Notes: a model not told the origin generated them from the sequence alone. A DNA stretch of 64,000 nt from Amycolatopsis balhimycina FH 1894 (GCF_000384295.1 NZ_KB913037.1:9251508-9315507); one strand, 5' to 3'. Positions 29,775 to 38,396 are shown, numbered from the stretch's first letter. A program made the numbers and translations.

Positions 29775-30569
29775 TCAGAGGAAAATGCCCCGGGTCAGGC
29801 CGCCGTCGATGCCCAGCGATTCGCCGGTGATCCCGCCCGCGGTGGGTGCGGCGAAGAAACTGATCGCGTCGGCGACCTCGTCGGCGGTGAGCACGCGCCG
29901 GATCGGGGTGCGGTCGATGAAGTTCTGCTCGACCTGGGCCGCGGTGATGCCCTGCGCGGCGGCGTTGCGGGCGTACAGCTCGTGGATGTGCTCGGTTTCC
30001 ACGACACCGGGGTGCAGCGTGTTGATCGTGATGCCGTCCGGGCCGAGCTGGTCGGACAGCACCTTGGTCATGTGCACGATGGCGAGGTTCCGCATGCCCG
30101 AGAGGGCGTGGCTCGACCGGCCGGTCAGCCCGCCGATGTTCACGATCCGGCCGTAACCGTGCGCGCGCATCAGGGGCACGACCGCTTTGACACACCGGAA
30201 GTAGCCCACCACCTTGGTGTTCAGGTCGGCGAGCAGCGCTTCGGGATCGGCGCTCGCGACGTCGTCGCGGACGAGGCCGGCGGGCGCGGCGGCGCCGTTG
30301 ACGAGAATCGAGACCCGGCCGGCCTTCGCGGCGCTCTCGGCGAGCGCGAGGACCGACTCGGTGTCGGTGGTGTCGGCGGCGACCGGAACGACGGTGCCGC
30401 CGAGTTCGGCCATGATCTCGTCGGCGGCCTCCTGCAGGATCGGCAGGCGGCGCGCGGCGATGACGACCTGCGCGCCCCGCCGCACGAGTGCGCGGGTGAC
30501 GGCTTTCCCGATGCCGAGGCCACCGCCGGTCACGATGGCGACCTGCCCGTCGAGTTCCATTGTGGTCAT
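29775..30569 (-). CDS. SDR-family protein lacking the catalytic Ser-Tyr-Lys
   Basis: A 264-residue short-chain dehydrogenase fold with an intact cofactor motif TGGGLGIG (residues 14-21), NGAA at 91-94 and the family C-terminus. However, where the active site should be, residues 141-169 read as NIGG then SGMRN then HMTK: Ser is Gly, Tyr is Ser157, Lys is Asn161. It may bind NAD(P) without normal hydride chemistry. The ATG overlaps the stop of the aldehyde dehydrogenase gene. Confidence 0.87.
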   Translation of the reverse strand: MTTMELDGQVAIVTGGGLGIGKAVTRALVRRGAQVVIAARRLPILQEAADEIMAELGGTVVPVAADTTDTESVLALAESAAKAGRVSILVNGAAAPAGLVRDDVASADPEALLADLNTKVVGYFRCVKAVVPLMRAHGYGRIVNIGGLTGRSSHALSGMRNLAIVHMTKVLSDQLGPDGITINTLHPGVVETEHIHELYARNAAAQGITAAQVEQNFIDRTPIRRVLTADEVADAISFFAAPTAGGITGESLGIDGGLTRGIFL

Positions 30570-32074
30570 GAGAGGTTCACCCAGACGCTCTTGGTTTCGG
30601 TGTACTGCTCGAGCACACCGCGGCCCATTTCCCGGCCCCAACCGGATTGTTTGTAGCCACCGAACGGCGAAGCCGGGTCGGTGAGGTTGTAGCAGTTGAT
30701 CCACACGGTTCCGGCCTTGATCGCGGCGGCGATGCGGTGGGCCTGGGTCAGGTCGTTCGTCCACAGGCCGGCGGCCAGGCCGTACGGTGTGTCGTTGGCC
30801 TTGTCGATCAGGTCGTCGACGTCGGTCCAGCGCATGGCGACGAGGACCGGCCCGAAGATCTCTTCCTGGACCACGCGCATGGCGTGCGTGGTTTCGGTGA
30901 GCACGGTCGGTTCGAGGAAGTAGCCGCCGGCGTAGTCGCCGTCGAGACCCGCCGGGCGCGACCCGCCGGCTTCGAGGGTGGCTCCTTCGTCCAGTCCGGA
31001 CTCCACATAGGACTTGACGGTGTCCAGCTGCCGGGCCGAGACCAGCGGGCCCATCTGGCTGGCCGGGTCGTGCCCGGGGCCGACCACGATCCGGTTCGCC
31101 TCTTCGACGAGCGCCGACATCACGTCGTCGTAGATGGCGGAGTGGACGTACAGCCGTGAACCCGCGGTGCAGGTCTGCCCCTGGTTGAAGAAGATCCCGT
31201 CGGCCGCCGCGGCGGCGACCGCCTTCGGGTCCGCGTCGGGCAGGACGATGTGCGGGGACTTGCCGCCGAGCTCGAGGGAAACCTTCTTCATGTTGCCCGT
31301 GGCCGCGATCGTGACCAGGCGCCCGACTTCCGTCGAGCCGGTGAACGCCACCTTGTCCACGCCGGGGTGCGCCGCGAGCGCCGCTCCTACGACACTGCCC
31401 TGCCCGGTCACGACGTTCAGCACGCCGGGCGGGAAACCGGCCTCGGAGAACAGTTCGGCGAGCCGCAGCGTGGACAGCGACGTCTCTTCCGCCGGCTTGA
31501 GCACCACCGCGTTGCCCATCGCCAGCGCCGGTGCCAGTTTCCAGGACGCCATCGACATCGGGAAGTTCCACGGCACGATCGCTCCGACGACACCGATCGG
31601 CTCGTGCACGGTGTAGTTGAGGATCCGCCGCCCGCCCCGCGGCGACAGCGGGATGGTCGAGCCCTCGAACTTGCTCGGCCAGCCGGAGAAGTAGCGGAAG
31701 AGCTTGGCCGTGGTGGTGACGTCGACCGCGCGGGCGACCGAGACCGGCTTGCCGTTGTCGAGGGACTCGATGAGCGCGAGTTCGTCGGCGTGCGCTTCGA
31801 CGAGTTCGGCCAGCCGGTGCAGCAGCTCGCCGCGCTGCAGCGGGGTGAGGTCACGCCAGCCGGGATCGGCGAGTGCCGCGCGGGCCGCCGTGACGGCGGC
31901 GTCGACGTCGCCCGGACCGCCGCGAGCCAAGGTGGCCAGCGGCTCGCCGGTGGCGGGGTTGGTGGAAACCAGCCGCTGGCCGGTTTCGCCCGGGCGCCAG
32001 CCGCCCCCGATGAACAGGCCGTGTTCGCGGGCCAGGAACGAAGTGACTGCCGGCGGAGTGTCCACTGTGGTCAT
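30566..32074 (-). CDS. NAD(P)-dependent aldehyde dehydrogenase
   Basis: A 502-residue enzyme with canonical numbering: Asn170 (IVPWNFP), Lys193, Glu268 (LELGGK) and nucleophile Cys302 (GQTCTAGSR). It oxidises an aldehyde to a carboxylic acid. Betaine- and phenylacetaldehyde-type dehydrogenases look alike at this level. Both ends overlap neighbours by ATGA, placing it directly after the TPP enzyme, which could supply its aldehyde. Confidence 0.93.
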   Translation of the reverse strand: MTTVDTPPAVTSFLAREHGLFIGGGWRPGETGQRLVSTNPATGEPLATLARGGPGDVDAAVTAARAALADPGWRDLTPLQRGELLHRLAELVEAHADELALIESLDNGKPVSVARAVDVTTTAKLFRYFSGWPSKFEGSTIPLSPRGGRRILNYTVHEPIGVVGAIVPWNFPMSMASWKLAPALAMGNAVVLKPAEETSLSTLRLAELFSEAGFPPGVLNVVTGQGSVVGAALAAHPGVDKVAFTGSTEVGRLVTIAATGNMKKVSLELGGKSPHIVLPDADPKAVAAAAADGIFFNQGQTCTAGSRLYVHSAIYDDVMSALVEEANRIVVGPGHDPASQMGPLVSARQLDTVKSYVESGLDEGATLEAGGSRPAGLDGDYAGGYFLEPTVLTETTHAMRVVQEEIFGPVLVAMRWTDVDDLIDKANDTPYGLAAGLWTNDLTQAHRIAAAIKAGTVWINCYNLTDPASPFGGYKQSGWGREMGRGVLEQYTETKSVWVNLS

Positions 32075-33621
32075 AGCGCCATTTCGATCAGGTGCGGGCC
32101 GCCGGAGGTGACGGCGTCGGTGAAGGTGTGTCGCAGTTCGGCGACGCAGGTGGCGCGGAAGGCCGGTACTCCGAAGGCGCCGGCCAGCGCGACCCAGTCC
32201 ACGCGCGGGTCGGCCAGGCTGGTCAAGGCCGCGGCCTGGGCACCGAAGTCGTCGTTGCCGTGCCGGCTCAGTTCGGTGCGCAGCACCTGGTAGGTGTGGT
32301 TGGCGGCCACCAGCACGGTGACGTCGGTCTGCTCCCGGGCCATGGTCCACAGCGCCTGCGCGGTGTAGAGGCCGCTGCCGTCGGACTGCAGCGCGACGAC
32401 CGGCCGGTCGGGTGCCGCGATGGCCGCGCCCAGCGCGCAGGGCAGGCCTTGCCCGATGGCGCCACCGGTGTTGGTCAACACTGTGTGGCCGACGGACGAC
32501 GCCGACGCGGTGTAGAACGGATAGCCGCTCGTCCCGCCCTCGACGGACACGATGGCGTGCTCGGGCAGACAGCTCGCCACGACCTGGCCGACGGTGCGGC
32601 CGGACAACGGTTCGTCCGGGCCGGGCGGTTCGAACGCCGGTCCGGGCCCGGCCGGGGCGACAGCGCCCAGCAGATCGGCGAGTTCCAGCAAGGCTTCTTC
32701 CGCGTCCTCGTGCGGCCGCGCCAGCCGGACCAGCGTGCCCGGCCGGGTGAGCATGCTCGGAACGCCTTCGTAGCCGAAGTACGCGACCGGGTCCTCGGCA
32801 CCCGCGACCACCACGGCCGGTGCTTCCCGCAACACCGCCGCGGCCGTTTCGGGAAAGTAGGGGAGCCGGTCGATGGCCGGCAGGCCGCCACCGCGTTCCG
32901 CGCGTGCCGGGAACGTCTCGCTGTACAGCGTGAGCCCGGTCTTCGCCGCGATGCGGCCTGCCGCCACTTGTCCTTCGCGGCTCAAGGCGTTCCCGCCGAG
33001 CAGCAGCACGCCGCGCGATCCGGCGGTCCGCAGCCGCGCCGCGGCGTTCTTGACGGTATCGCCGCCGACCGGTGCGCGCGACGGCGCCGACGCGGGCTTG
33101 GCCGGCTGTTCGGGTGCGCGGTGCTGCTGGTGATCGGCGGGCACGATCACCGTCGAGACACCCAGCAGCCGGTGGGCATCGTCGATCGCCGTCCGGGTCG
33201 CCTCGCCGATGCTCGCGCGGCCGGTGACGGTGTGGACCGTCCCCACCGTCGCGGCGAGGGCCGCGATGTCCGACGTCAGCGGGGCCTCGTAGGGCAGGTG
33301 CCAGCTCGTGTGGTCGCCGACGATGTTGACGACCGGAGTGTTCGCCCGGCGCGCGTTGTGCAGGTTCGCGAGGCCGTTCGCCAGGCCGGGGCCCAGGTGC
33401 AGCAGCGTCAGCGCGGCTGTCCCGGTGATGCGGGCGTACCCGTCGGCCGCCCCGGTGCACACGTTCTCGTGCAGCCCGAGCACGGCACGCACCCCGGGGA
33501 CGCGGTCCAGGGCGGCGACCAGGGGCATCTCTGTGGTGCCGGGGTTCGCGAAGCACACTTCGGCGCCAGAGTGCGCCGCGGCACGTACGAGCGCTTCGGC
33601 TCCGGTGACGTCGTCAGCCAC
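32071..33621 (-). CDS. TPP-dependent enzyme, benzoylformate decarboxylase / acetolactate synthase-like
   Basis: A 516-residue ThDP enzyme. The catalytic Glu52 that activates the cofactor is in GLHENVCTGAADGYA, and the cofactor motif runs from SDGSGLYTAQAL to ANHTY. The gene family includes benzoylformate decarboxylase and acetolactate-synthase-like proteins; decarboxylation of a 2-oxo acid to an aldehyde would feed the next enzyme. The GTG at 33621 was chosen because GGAGAAG stands in front of it; an upstream TTG is unlikely. It is the first gene of the operon, with a palindrome at 33642-33656 in its promoter. Confidence 0.87.
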   Translation of the reverse strand: MADDVTGAEALVRAAAHSGAEVCFANPGTTEMPLVAALDRVPGVRAVLGLHENVCTGAADGYARITGTAALTLLHLGPGLANGLANLHNARRANTPVVNIVGDHTSWHLPYEAPLTSDIAALAATVGTVHTVTGRASIGEATRTAIDDAHRLLGVSTVIVPADHQQHRAPEQPAKPASAPSRAPVGGDTVKNAAARLRTAGSRGVLLLGGNALSREGQVAAGRIAAKTGLTLYSETFPARAERGGGLPAIDRLPYFPETAAAVLREAPAVVVAGAEDPVAYFGYEGVPSMLTRPGTLVRLARPHEDAEEALLELADLLGAVAPAGPGPAFEPPGPDEPLSGRTVGQVVASCLPEHAIVSVEGGTSGYPFYTASASSVGHTVLTNTGGAIGQGLPCALGAAIAAPDRPVVALQSDGSGLYTAQALWTMAREQTDVTVLVAANHTYQVLRTELSRHGNDDFGAQAAALTSLADPRVDWVALAGAFGVPAFRATCVAELRHTFTDAVTSGGPHLIEMAL

Positions 33622-33641
33622 AGCTTCTCCCGTCCTATTAT

Positions 33642-33656
33642 CGTACAAGCTGTACG
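33642..33656. promoter_or_regulatory. Operator-like palindrome before the TPP operon
   Basis: CGTACA-agc-TGTACG, perfect six-base arms, 20 bases upstream of the operon's GTG. On the minus strand it is followed at once by GATAAT, a good -10. The CGTA/TACG core is shared with the site in the IclR-ALDH promoter at 39285-39297. Confidence 0.6.
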
Positions 33657-33742
33657 CTTATCGGTAAGGGTAGCCGCAAGCACGGCGATGGGGAAGCCCG
33701 TCGCCGGACGAGATTGCGTAGGAGCTCGTGGTGACGCAGCAA

Positions 33743-33764
33743 AGCCTCGTGAGTGTTCAGGGCG
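33743..33764 (+). repeat. Left arm of a split palindrome bracketing the accessory cassette
   Basis: These 22 bases (beginning AGCCTCGTGAGTGTT) are the reverse complement of 38455-38476 with one mismatch. No partner arm is found close by, so the complementary half is 4.7 kb away, at the other edge of the APH/XRE cassette. Confidence 0.65.
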
Positions 33765-33864
33765 GTTCTAGCGGACTCTTATTTGCCGACCTACTGTGAT
33801 CGTTATGGGTGCTGACAGGGACGCTAGGACGTCTCGAACCCACGGGCGGGATGTCCCGAGACGG

Positions 33865-33898
33865 CGGTGGCCCCTTCCCATGCGGGAAGGGGCCACCG
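33865..33898. terminator. Hairpin terminator behind the APH gene
   Basis: Perfect 15-base arms (33865-33879 and 33884-33898, CGGTGGCCCCTTCCC) around atgc, 16 bases past the stop of the minus-strand kinase gene. GC-rich without a clear U-tract. Confidence 0.75.
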
Positions 33899-33913
33899 TT
33901 CATGAACGGCCCG

Positions 33914-34798
33914 TCACGCTCGTTCGCGTAGGCGCCACCGCGCGTACTCACGGGCCAGCCGTGCCAGGGCGTCGGTAGTGGCAGCCTTCGCGGTCCACAA
34001 GCCCGCGACGTACACCGCGAACGCGGTGACTGCCTCCTGGGGCGCGTCCGCGAAGTGGGTGTGCGCCCGCGCCCACGCCTCGGCCTGCGCCGGGGTGTGG
34101 CCCGCGCCGATCAGCCGGATCACCAGGAACGCCGGATCCACCCAGGCGGCCCCGGACGCCGGCCAGGCCCAGTCCAGCACCCGCACCGCCCCGCCGGCGT
34201 CGGCTCCGGCGCCGATGACGAACTGGTCGGCGTGCAGATCGGTGTGCACCAGCCGGTCCCCGCGCACCAGACCCGGGGCCTTCTGTTCCCACGCCGACAC
34301 TTCCGCCAGGTCCCACCCGGACACGATTCCCGGGCGATCCCTGGCAAGCCGGTCCCACCAGGGCGCGCCCCAGCGGTCACCGAGGGACCGCAGGTGCGGC
34401 GCGGACACCGCGCCGATCCGGTCCAGCAGCGAGGCGAGCACCGGCAGGTCCGGCGAGCCTGGGGCCAGGTTCGCCGGACGCCCGGCAACATGCTCGAACC
34501 CGACCACGAACCAATCCTCGCCGTCGGCGACAAGATCCGCGCTGAACAGCACCGCCGGGGCGAGCCCGCCCACGAGTCCTGCCGACTCGACTTCGGTCCG
34601 CAGCCACCGCATCTCCCGCGAGATCCCTTTTACCGCCTTGCAGAAGACCGGCGCCATCCCGTCCCGGCACAGGGTCAGCGCCGCATCGCAGCTCTGCCCC
34701 GCCCCGGCGGCGACGGTCCGGCCGATTGGCCCGGTATGGGCCTGCACGGCCGCACGCACCGCATCCGGCAACTCACTCCAGCTGTACCGCGTCGACAT
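33914..34798 (-). CDS. APH-family phosphotransferase, degenerate Brenner motif
   Basis: A 294-residue protein of the aminoglycoside-phosphotransferase/choline-kinase fold. Visible features are a nucleotide-pocket Lys (FCKAVKG, Lys54), the catalytic loop VHTDLHADQF (His185, Asp187) and the metal-binding Asp209 (VLDWAW). The usual Asn of HxDxxxxN is Gln192. It could phosphorylate a drug, a small metabolite or a peptide. The start was set at the second of two adjacent ATGs because AGGG lies five bases before it. It follows the GRDP-like gene by 28 bases. Confidence 0.82.
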   Translation of the reverse strand: MSTRYSWSELPDAVRAAVQAHTGPIGRTVAAGAGQSCDAALTLCRDGMAPVFCKAVKGISREMRWLRTEVESAGLVGGLAPAVLFSADLVADGEDWFVVGFEHVAGRPANLAPGSPDLPVLASLLDRIGAVSAPHLRSLGDRWGAPWWDRLARDRPGIVSGWDLAEVSAWEQKAPGLVRGDRLVHTDLHADQFVIGAGADAGGAVRVLDWAWPASGAAWVDPAFLVIRLIGAGHTPAQAEAWARAHTHFADAPQEAVTAFAVYVAGLWTAKAATTDALARLAREYARWRLRERA

Positions 34799-34826
34799 CA
34801 TTACCCTGACCGCCTCTCGCCGGTCG

Positions 34827-35354
34827 CTACCGGCCGCTGCCGTTGGTCTCGGTGTTCTCGTTGCCGTCCTCACCCGAGCTACGGCACCCGTCATCCCCGC
34901 TGTTGCACTTGGCCGCGCGAGCCAACCACACCTGCGGATCGACCGCGAACCCCGCCGCCGCGACCGCATCCATAGTCCGCGCGATCTCGACCCGGTCGCC
35001 GACCTCCGCACCGGTCTCCTGCCCATCGTCGTTCGGGACGTGATGGATGAACCCATGGGTGACCCGGTCGCAGAACTTCCTGTATTCCTTGGTGTACATC
35101 AGGAATGTGTGCCAGCCAATGTCCACCAACTCCGACGGCGACAGCGACGCACCCCGATCCGCGCCGCACGCGGCCAGGAACGCCAGCGCCTGATCCATGA
35201 TCCGCGCCGCCAGCCCGCGCGTCACCTCCGCCTGCTCCCGCGCGATCCGGGTCACCAGCCGGTCGAACAATTCCGCCGACACCAAGTCCCGCCCGGCCAG
35301 TTCCAGTCTGGTCAACTCCGGCTCGGTCACCATCTCTTGCACTGCACTCGTCAT
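34827..35354 (-). CDS. Glycine-rich-domain (GRDP/DUF1399-like) protein with Ser/Asn/Gly tail
   Basis: A 175-residue protein. Residues 1-145 form a helical domain with the family signature WHTFLMYTKEYRKFC (81-95) and FIHHVPND (102-109). The last 27 residues are different: two cysteines (Cys150, Cys157) in a run rich in Ser, Gly, Asn, Asp and Glu. The role of such proteins in bacteria is not known. It has a strong GGAAGGGAAG site and is followed by a kinase-fold gene in the same operon. Confidence 0.7.
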   Translation of the reverse strand: MTSAVQEMVTEPELTRLELAGRDLVSAELFDRLVTRIAREQAEVTRGLAARIMDQALAFLAACGADRGASLSPSELVDIGWHTFLMYTKEYRKFCDRVTHGFIHHVPNDDGQETGAEVGDRVEIARTMDAVAAAGFAVDPQVWLARAAKCNSGDDGCRSSGEDGNENTETNGSGR

Positions 35355-35457
35355 CGCGGTTCTTCCCTTCCCACACCAGGGCTACCGGCCGGTCCACCGG
35401 AGCCCGATCCACCCGCACACCGATCGCGTGCGGGGCACCCTTTTCCTTGCAGCAATT

Positions 35458-35499
35458 GACATCCCGGGCGGCACACACGGGTGTGCCGCCCGGGATGTC
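35458..35499. terminator. Perfect hairpin terminator
   Basis: Perfect 19-base arms (35458-35476, 35481-35499, GACATCCCGGGCGGCACAC) around acgg, overlapping the stop of the minus-strand gene at 35498 and upstream of the GRDP gene. It separates two transcription units. Confidence 0.75.
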
Positions 35500-35680
35500 A
35501 GGCCGCGTTCTGGCGTGGTGGGGGATGACAACGCCACAGCGCAGCCATCCGACGCACCCCGCTCACCGTGATCAGCAGCTCCGCCACCGGGCGCCCGGCC
35601 GCATCCACCCCAACCCGCACGTCGAGCACCTCATCGCCCGCACCCGCACGCGTCACCGTCGCGGTCAACGCAGCGGCCAT
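35498..35680 (-). CDS. Small hypothetical protein
   Basis: A 60-residue reading frame (start ATG 35680 behind GGCGGGG) with a protein-like middle, DVRVGVDAAGRPVAELLITV. It overlaps the 3' end of the gene at 35631-36038 by 50 bases in another frame, which could mean translational coupling or that an ancestral single gene was frameshifted. The frame stays open further upstream, but that part is a shadow. No function can be assigned. Confidence 0.4.
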   Translation of the reverse strand: MAAALTATVTRAGAGDEVLDVRVGVDAAGRPVAELLITVSGVRRMAALWRCHPPPRQNAA

Positions 35681-36038
35681 CGCGCCCCGCCGCCGCTCTT
35701 GGTACCGGGACGACCGGAGACTCAGACCCGCACACCGCCGCGAGCAGACGGGCCAGCGCGCCCGGCAGACCATACCGACGATCACGCCGCCCCGCCATCC
35801 GCTGCTCAACAGACCGCAACGACGCCCGAGCCACCACGAATCGACGGCAACTCGAGCAGACCGGCCCCGGCGAGGCGGTCATCGGCGCCGAGAAGAACTG
35901 GGCACCACACACCGCCACGAACTCCCCGCGCGCCGCCATTCCTGTACCCATGGCGTCGTCGGTTACCGCGTGATCCACCGGCGCTGCTGCCGACGTCACC
36001 CACGTGATGTGCATCCGGGCGCCCGTTGTCGTCGTCAT
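35631..36038 (-). CDS. Small hypothetical protein with Cys pairs (zinc-ribbon-like)
   Basis: A 135-residue protein starting MTTTTGARMH. It has a HITWV...VDHAVTDDAM start and two Cys elements, FVAVCGAQFF and GPVCSSCRRF, that could bind zinc. Similar small proteins are frequent next to XRE regulators in actinomycetes. It is divergent from the XRE-TPR gene, with 140 bases between them. The last 20 residues overlap the gene at 35498 and look less protein-like. Confidence 0.6.
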   Translation of the reverse strand: MTTTTGARMHITWVTSAAAPVDHAVTDDAMGTGMAARGEFVAVCGAQFFSAPMTASPGPVCSSCRRFVVARASLRSVEQRMAGRRDRRYGLPGALARLLAAVCGSESPVVPVPRAAAGRDGRCVDRDGDACGCGR

Positions 36039-36056
36039 GCATATAGCGTCGATCAA

Positions 36057-36071
36057 TTGGCGCATTGCCAA
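36057..36071. promoter_or_regulatory. Small palindrome in a divergent promoter region
   Basis: TTGGC-gcatt-GCCAA lies in an AT-richer stretch between the Cys-pair protein gene and the XRE regulator gene. Size and place suit a regulator site, but it could be chance. Confidence 0.35.
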
Positions 36072-36178
36072 GAGGGCATTCTGGGGGGCATCGGCCGACA
36101 CCCGGAGGCAATCTGGCCGCCGTTCCCGCTGGTCACCGGGGTACACTCGGAAGCCGCACCACTAGGGAGGGCATCGGA

Positions 36179-37495
36179 GTGGCCACGCCGAACGCCAAGC
36201 TACGCGCTATTCGCGAAGCGGCACCTTCGCGCGCGAAGGCTGGCGAGGGCATGACCCATGCGGAACTCGCCGATGCTGTGAACGCGTTCCTCTGGGAAAC
36301 CCGGGAACAGCAATACACCCTGGACGCCGACACCATCAAGCGCTATGAAAGCGGCAAGGTCGGCTGGCCTGGCGAGGCATATAGAACAGGGTTGCGAACC
36401 GTGCTCGGTGTCGCCACAGACGCAGATCTGGGATTCCGCCCTACCAGACGGGGTGCCAGCACAGATCGCGCTCTGGTGACACTGCCAGTCGTGACCCCTG
36501 ATCTGTACGGACAGGTTGAACTCGGCGTCAGCCCGTCTGAATTTCTCGCGCGTACCTCGGTGGAGACACCCGTCCCGCAGCGGATCGGCTGGACAGATGT
36601 CGAGCACGTACGAGTGACCACGCGTGCCGTGGCGATGTCAGAGAACCTCTTCGGAGGTGGCCTGTCCTGCGAGGCCGCCACCGGACAACTCCGCTGGGCA
36701 GGGCGACTGATCGAAGCCCAAGCGACCGATGACGTCCGCAACGCCATGTTTGAGGCGGTTGGCAATCTCAGTGGAGTCGTTGCCTACTCGGCGTTCGATA
36801 TCGCGAACTATCAGGCCGCCGATCGTTGCTTCCAATTCGCCCTTTGGTGTGCCGACCAAGGAAATTCCTGGGCACTCCGAGCGAACACACTTGCTGAAAT
36901 GTCGCGTAAGGCCGCGTATCTGGGCAATCTTGACGACGCGCTGTCGCTCATCGAGTTTGCCCAGGTCCGCTCGGACCGCGTGTCTGCCACCGGCCGGGCG
37001 ATGCTCTGGACTATCCGTGCGCGCTTGCTGGCCTTGACTGGTCGAGCCGAGGAGGCGATCGAGGACGTAGATCGGGCCGATACGCATTTCGCGGATCGCG
37101 ACCTGGCGGCCGATCCTCCGTGGTTGTGTTACTACGACGAAGCTGAGCACCAAGGAAGCACAGGCAAGGCGCTAATTCCCGTCGCTCGCGAACGGAACCT
37201 GATCGAACTGGCAGCGCCCCGCTTGGAAACGGCCATCCGGTTGCAGGGGGCGAACTACCCCAGGTCGCGTACCTTCTCCCGGACCCGGCTCGCTTCTCTG
37301 ATGATGTCGACAGGTGACCCCCGCGAAGCCGTCACCATCGGTCGGCAGGCGGTCACCGAAGCCGCGCCTTTGCGATCTCAGCGAATCGTCAAGGAACTCA
37401 ACGGGCTGGCTCACATCTCCGAGCAGCACGAGCGAATCGGCGACGTCGCCGAGCTACGACACGACATCGCCTCGCTAGCGCTGCCCGGAACCTGA
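36179..37495 (+). CDS. XRE-family regulator with TPR-like C-terminus
   Basis: A 438-residue protein: an N-terminal HTH (about residues 20-90, with MTHAELADAVNAFL and KRYESGKVGWPG), then a helical repeat region of the TPR type (about 170-430), for example AYLGNLDDALSLIEFAQ and GRAEEAIEDVDRADTHF. Actinomycetes have many such regulators, often next to a kinase-fold gene as here. The GTG at 36179 follows GGGAGGG. Codon use is less GC-biased than in the surrounding genes, a sign of separate origin. Confidence 0.85.
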   Translation: MATPNAKLRAIREAAPSRAKAGEGMTHAELADAVNAFLWETREQQYTLDADTIKRYESGKVGWPGEAYRTGLRTVLGVATDADLGFRPTRRGASTDRALVTLPVVTPDLYGQVELGVSPSEFLARTSVETPVPQRIGWTDVEHVRVTTRAVAMSENLFGGGLSCEAATGQLRWAGRLIEAQATDDVRNAMFEAVGNLSGVVAYSAFDIANYQAADRCFQFALWCADQGNSWALRANTLAEMSRKAAYLGNLDDALSLIEFAQVRSDRVSATGRAMLWTIRARLLALTGRAEEAIEDVDRADTHFADRDLAADPPWLCYYDEAEHQGSTGKALIPVARERNLIELAAPRLETAIRLQGANYPRSRTFSRTRLASLMMSTGDPREAVTIGRQAVTEAAPLRSQRIVKELNGLAHISEQHERIGDVAELRHDIASLALPGT

Positions 37496-37508
37496 GACGA
37501 TCGATCAC

Positions 37509-38396
37509 GTGACAGTGAACCTCACAGACGCTGACAGCGTGCTTTCGGCCTCCGCGCGGATCGTCGGCCTCGACGCCGCCGGGGCCGACCTGATCCGCGA
37601 CGGCTCCAACGCGATGTACCGCCTGCCTGGTGGCGTGGTCGCCCGGATCGGCCGCCCCGGATCGCGGGACACCGCCAGGCGTGAGGTGCTGGTATCCCAG
37701 TGGCTCATTGAGTCCGGCCTACCGGTTGTTCAAGCGCTGCCGGATCTGCCGCAGCCCGCCATGGTGAACGATCGACCTGTCACGTGGTGGGCTTTGCTGC
37801 CTCCACATCGCCCCGCAACGCCCGCAGAGCTCGGCGCCGTCCTGCGCACCTTCCATGCTTTGCCCGTGCCGAAGGTGCCGAACCTGCCCGCGCATGACCC
37901 GTTCGCCAACCTCGACCCCCGCATCGCGGACGCTTCCGGCCTCGACGATGGCGACCGCGCATGGTTGCGTGGACACCTTTCGCAACTTCGCCAGCGCTAC
38001 CAACACCTCACAGTCAACGGACCAGACCGGGTGATCCACGGTGATGCCTGGCAAGGCAACATCGCCGTTCCCGACTCTGGTCCGCCGATCCTGCTTGACC
38101 TGGAGATGGTCTCCCTCGGCCGCCGAGAGTGGGACTTGATCCAACTCGCCGTCGACTACACCGACTTCGCCCGGATCACCACCGACGACTACCGCTCATT
38201 CGTCGCCGCATACGGCGGCTACGACGTCACCACCGTGCCCAGCTACCGGACCCTCGCGGACATCCAAGAGCTTCGATGGGTCTGCTTCGCGCTAAGCAAA
38301 TCTGATGCCCGCCCCGAGGCTGCCGACCAAGCACGGCACCGCATCGCGTGCATCCGTGGCGACCTACCCCGACCCTGGTCATGGGCAGCCATCTGA
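37509..38396 (+). CDS. APH-family phosphotransferase
   Basis: A 295-residue kinase-fold protein with an intact catalytic loop VIHGDAWQGNI (HGDxxxxN) and metal-binding LLDLEMVS. It begins 13 bases after the XRE-TPR stop, so the pair is likely coexpressed. The substrate cannot be read; aminoglycoside resistance should not be assumed from the fold alone. Confidence 0.85.
   Translation: MTVNLTDADSVLSASARIVGLDAAGADLIRDGSNAMYRLPGGVVARIGRPGSRDTARREVLVSQWLIESGLPVVQALPDLPQPAMVNDRPVTWWALLPPHRPATPAELGAVLRTFHALPVPKVPNLPAHDPFANLDPRIADASGLDDGDRAWLRGHLSQLRQRYQHLTVNGPDRVIHGDAWQGNIAVPDSGPPILLDLEMVSLGRREWDLIQLAVDYTDFARITTDDYRSFVAAYGGYDVTTVPSYRTLADIQELRWVCFALSKSDARPEAADQARHRIACIRGDLPRPWSWAAI

Noticed and set aside
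33830..33860. A tRNA-like CTCGAACCC motif near the cassette edge, suggesting an attachment site in a tRNA gene
   Set aside because: No acceptor or anticodon stems can be drawn around it on either strand, and no matching copy is seen at the other edge.
33796..33978. A 60-codon plus-strand frame between the TPP operon and the APH gene
   Set aside because: It runs through the terminator hairpin, has no ribosome site and no protein-like pattern.
35458..35499. Perfect inverted repeat considered as a recombination (attC-like) site
   Set aside because: It is fully base-paired without the bulges or core sites of attC, no integrase is present, and its place at a gene end fits a terminator.
37509..38396. 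Calling the APH-fold genes aminoglycoside resistance genes
   Set aside because: The fold covers many kinases, and neither protein shows features limited to known aminoglycoside enzymes.
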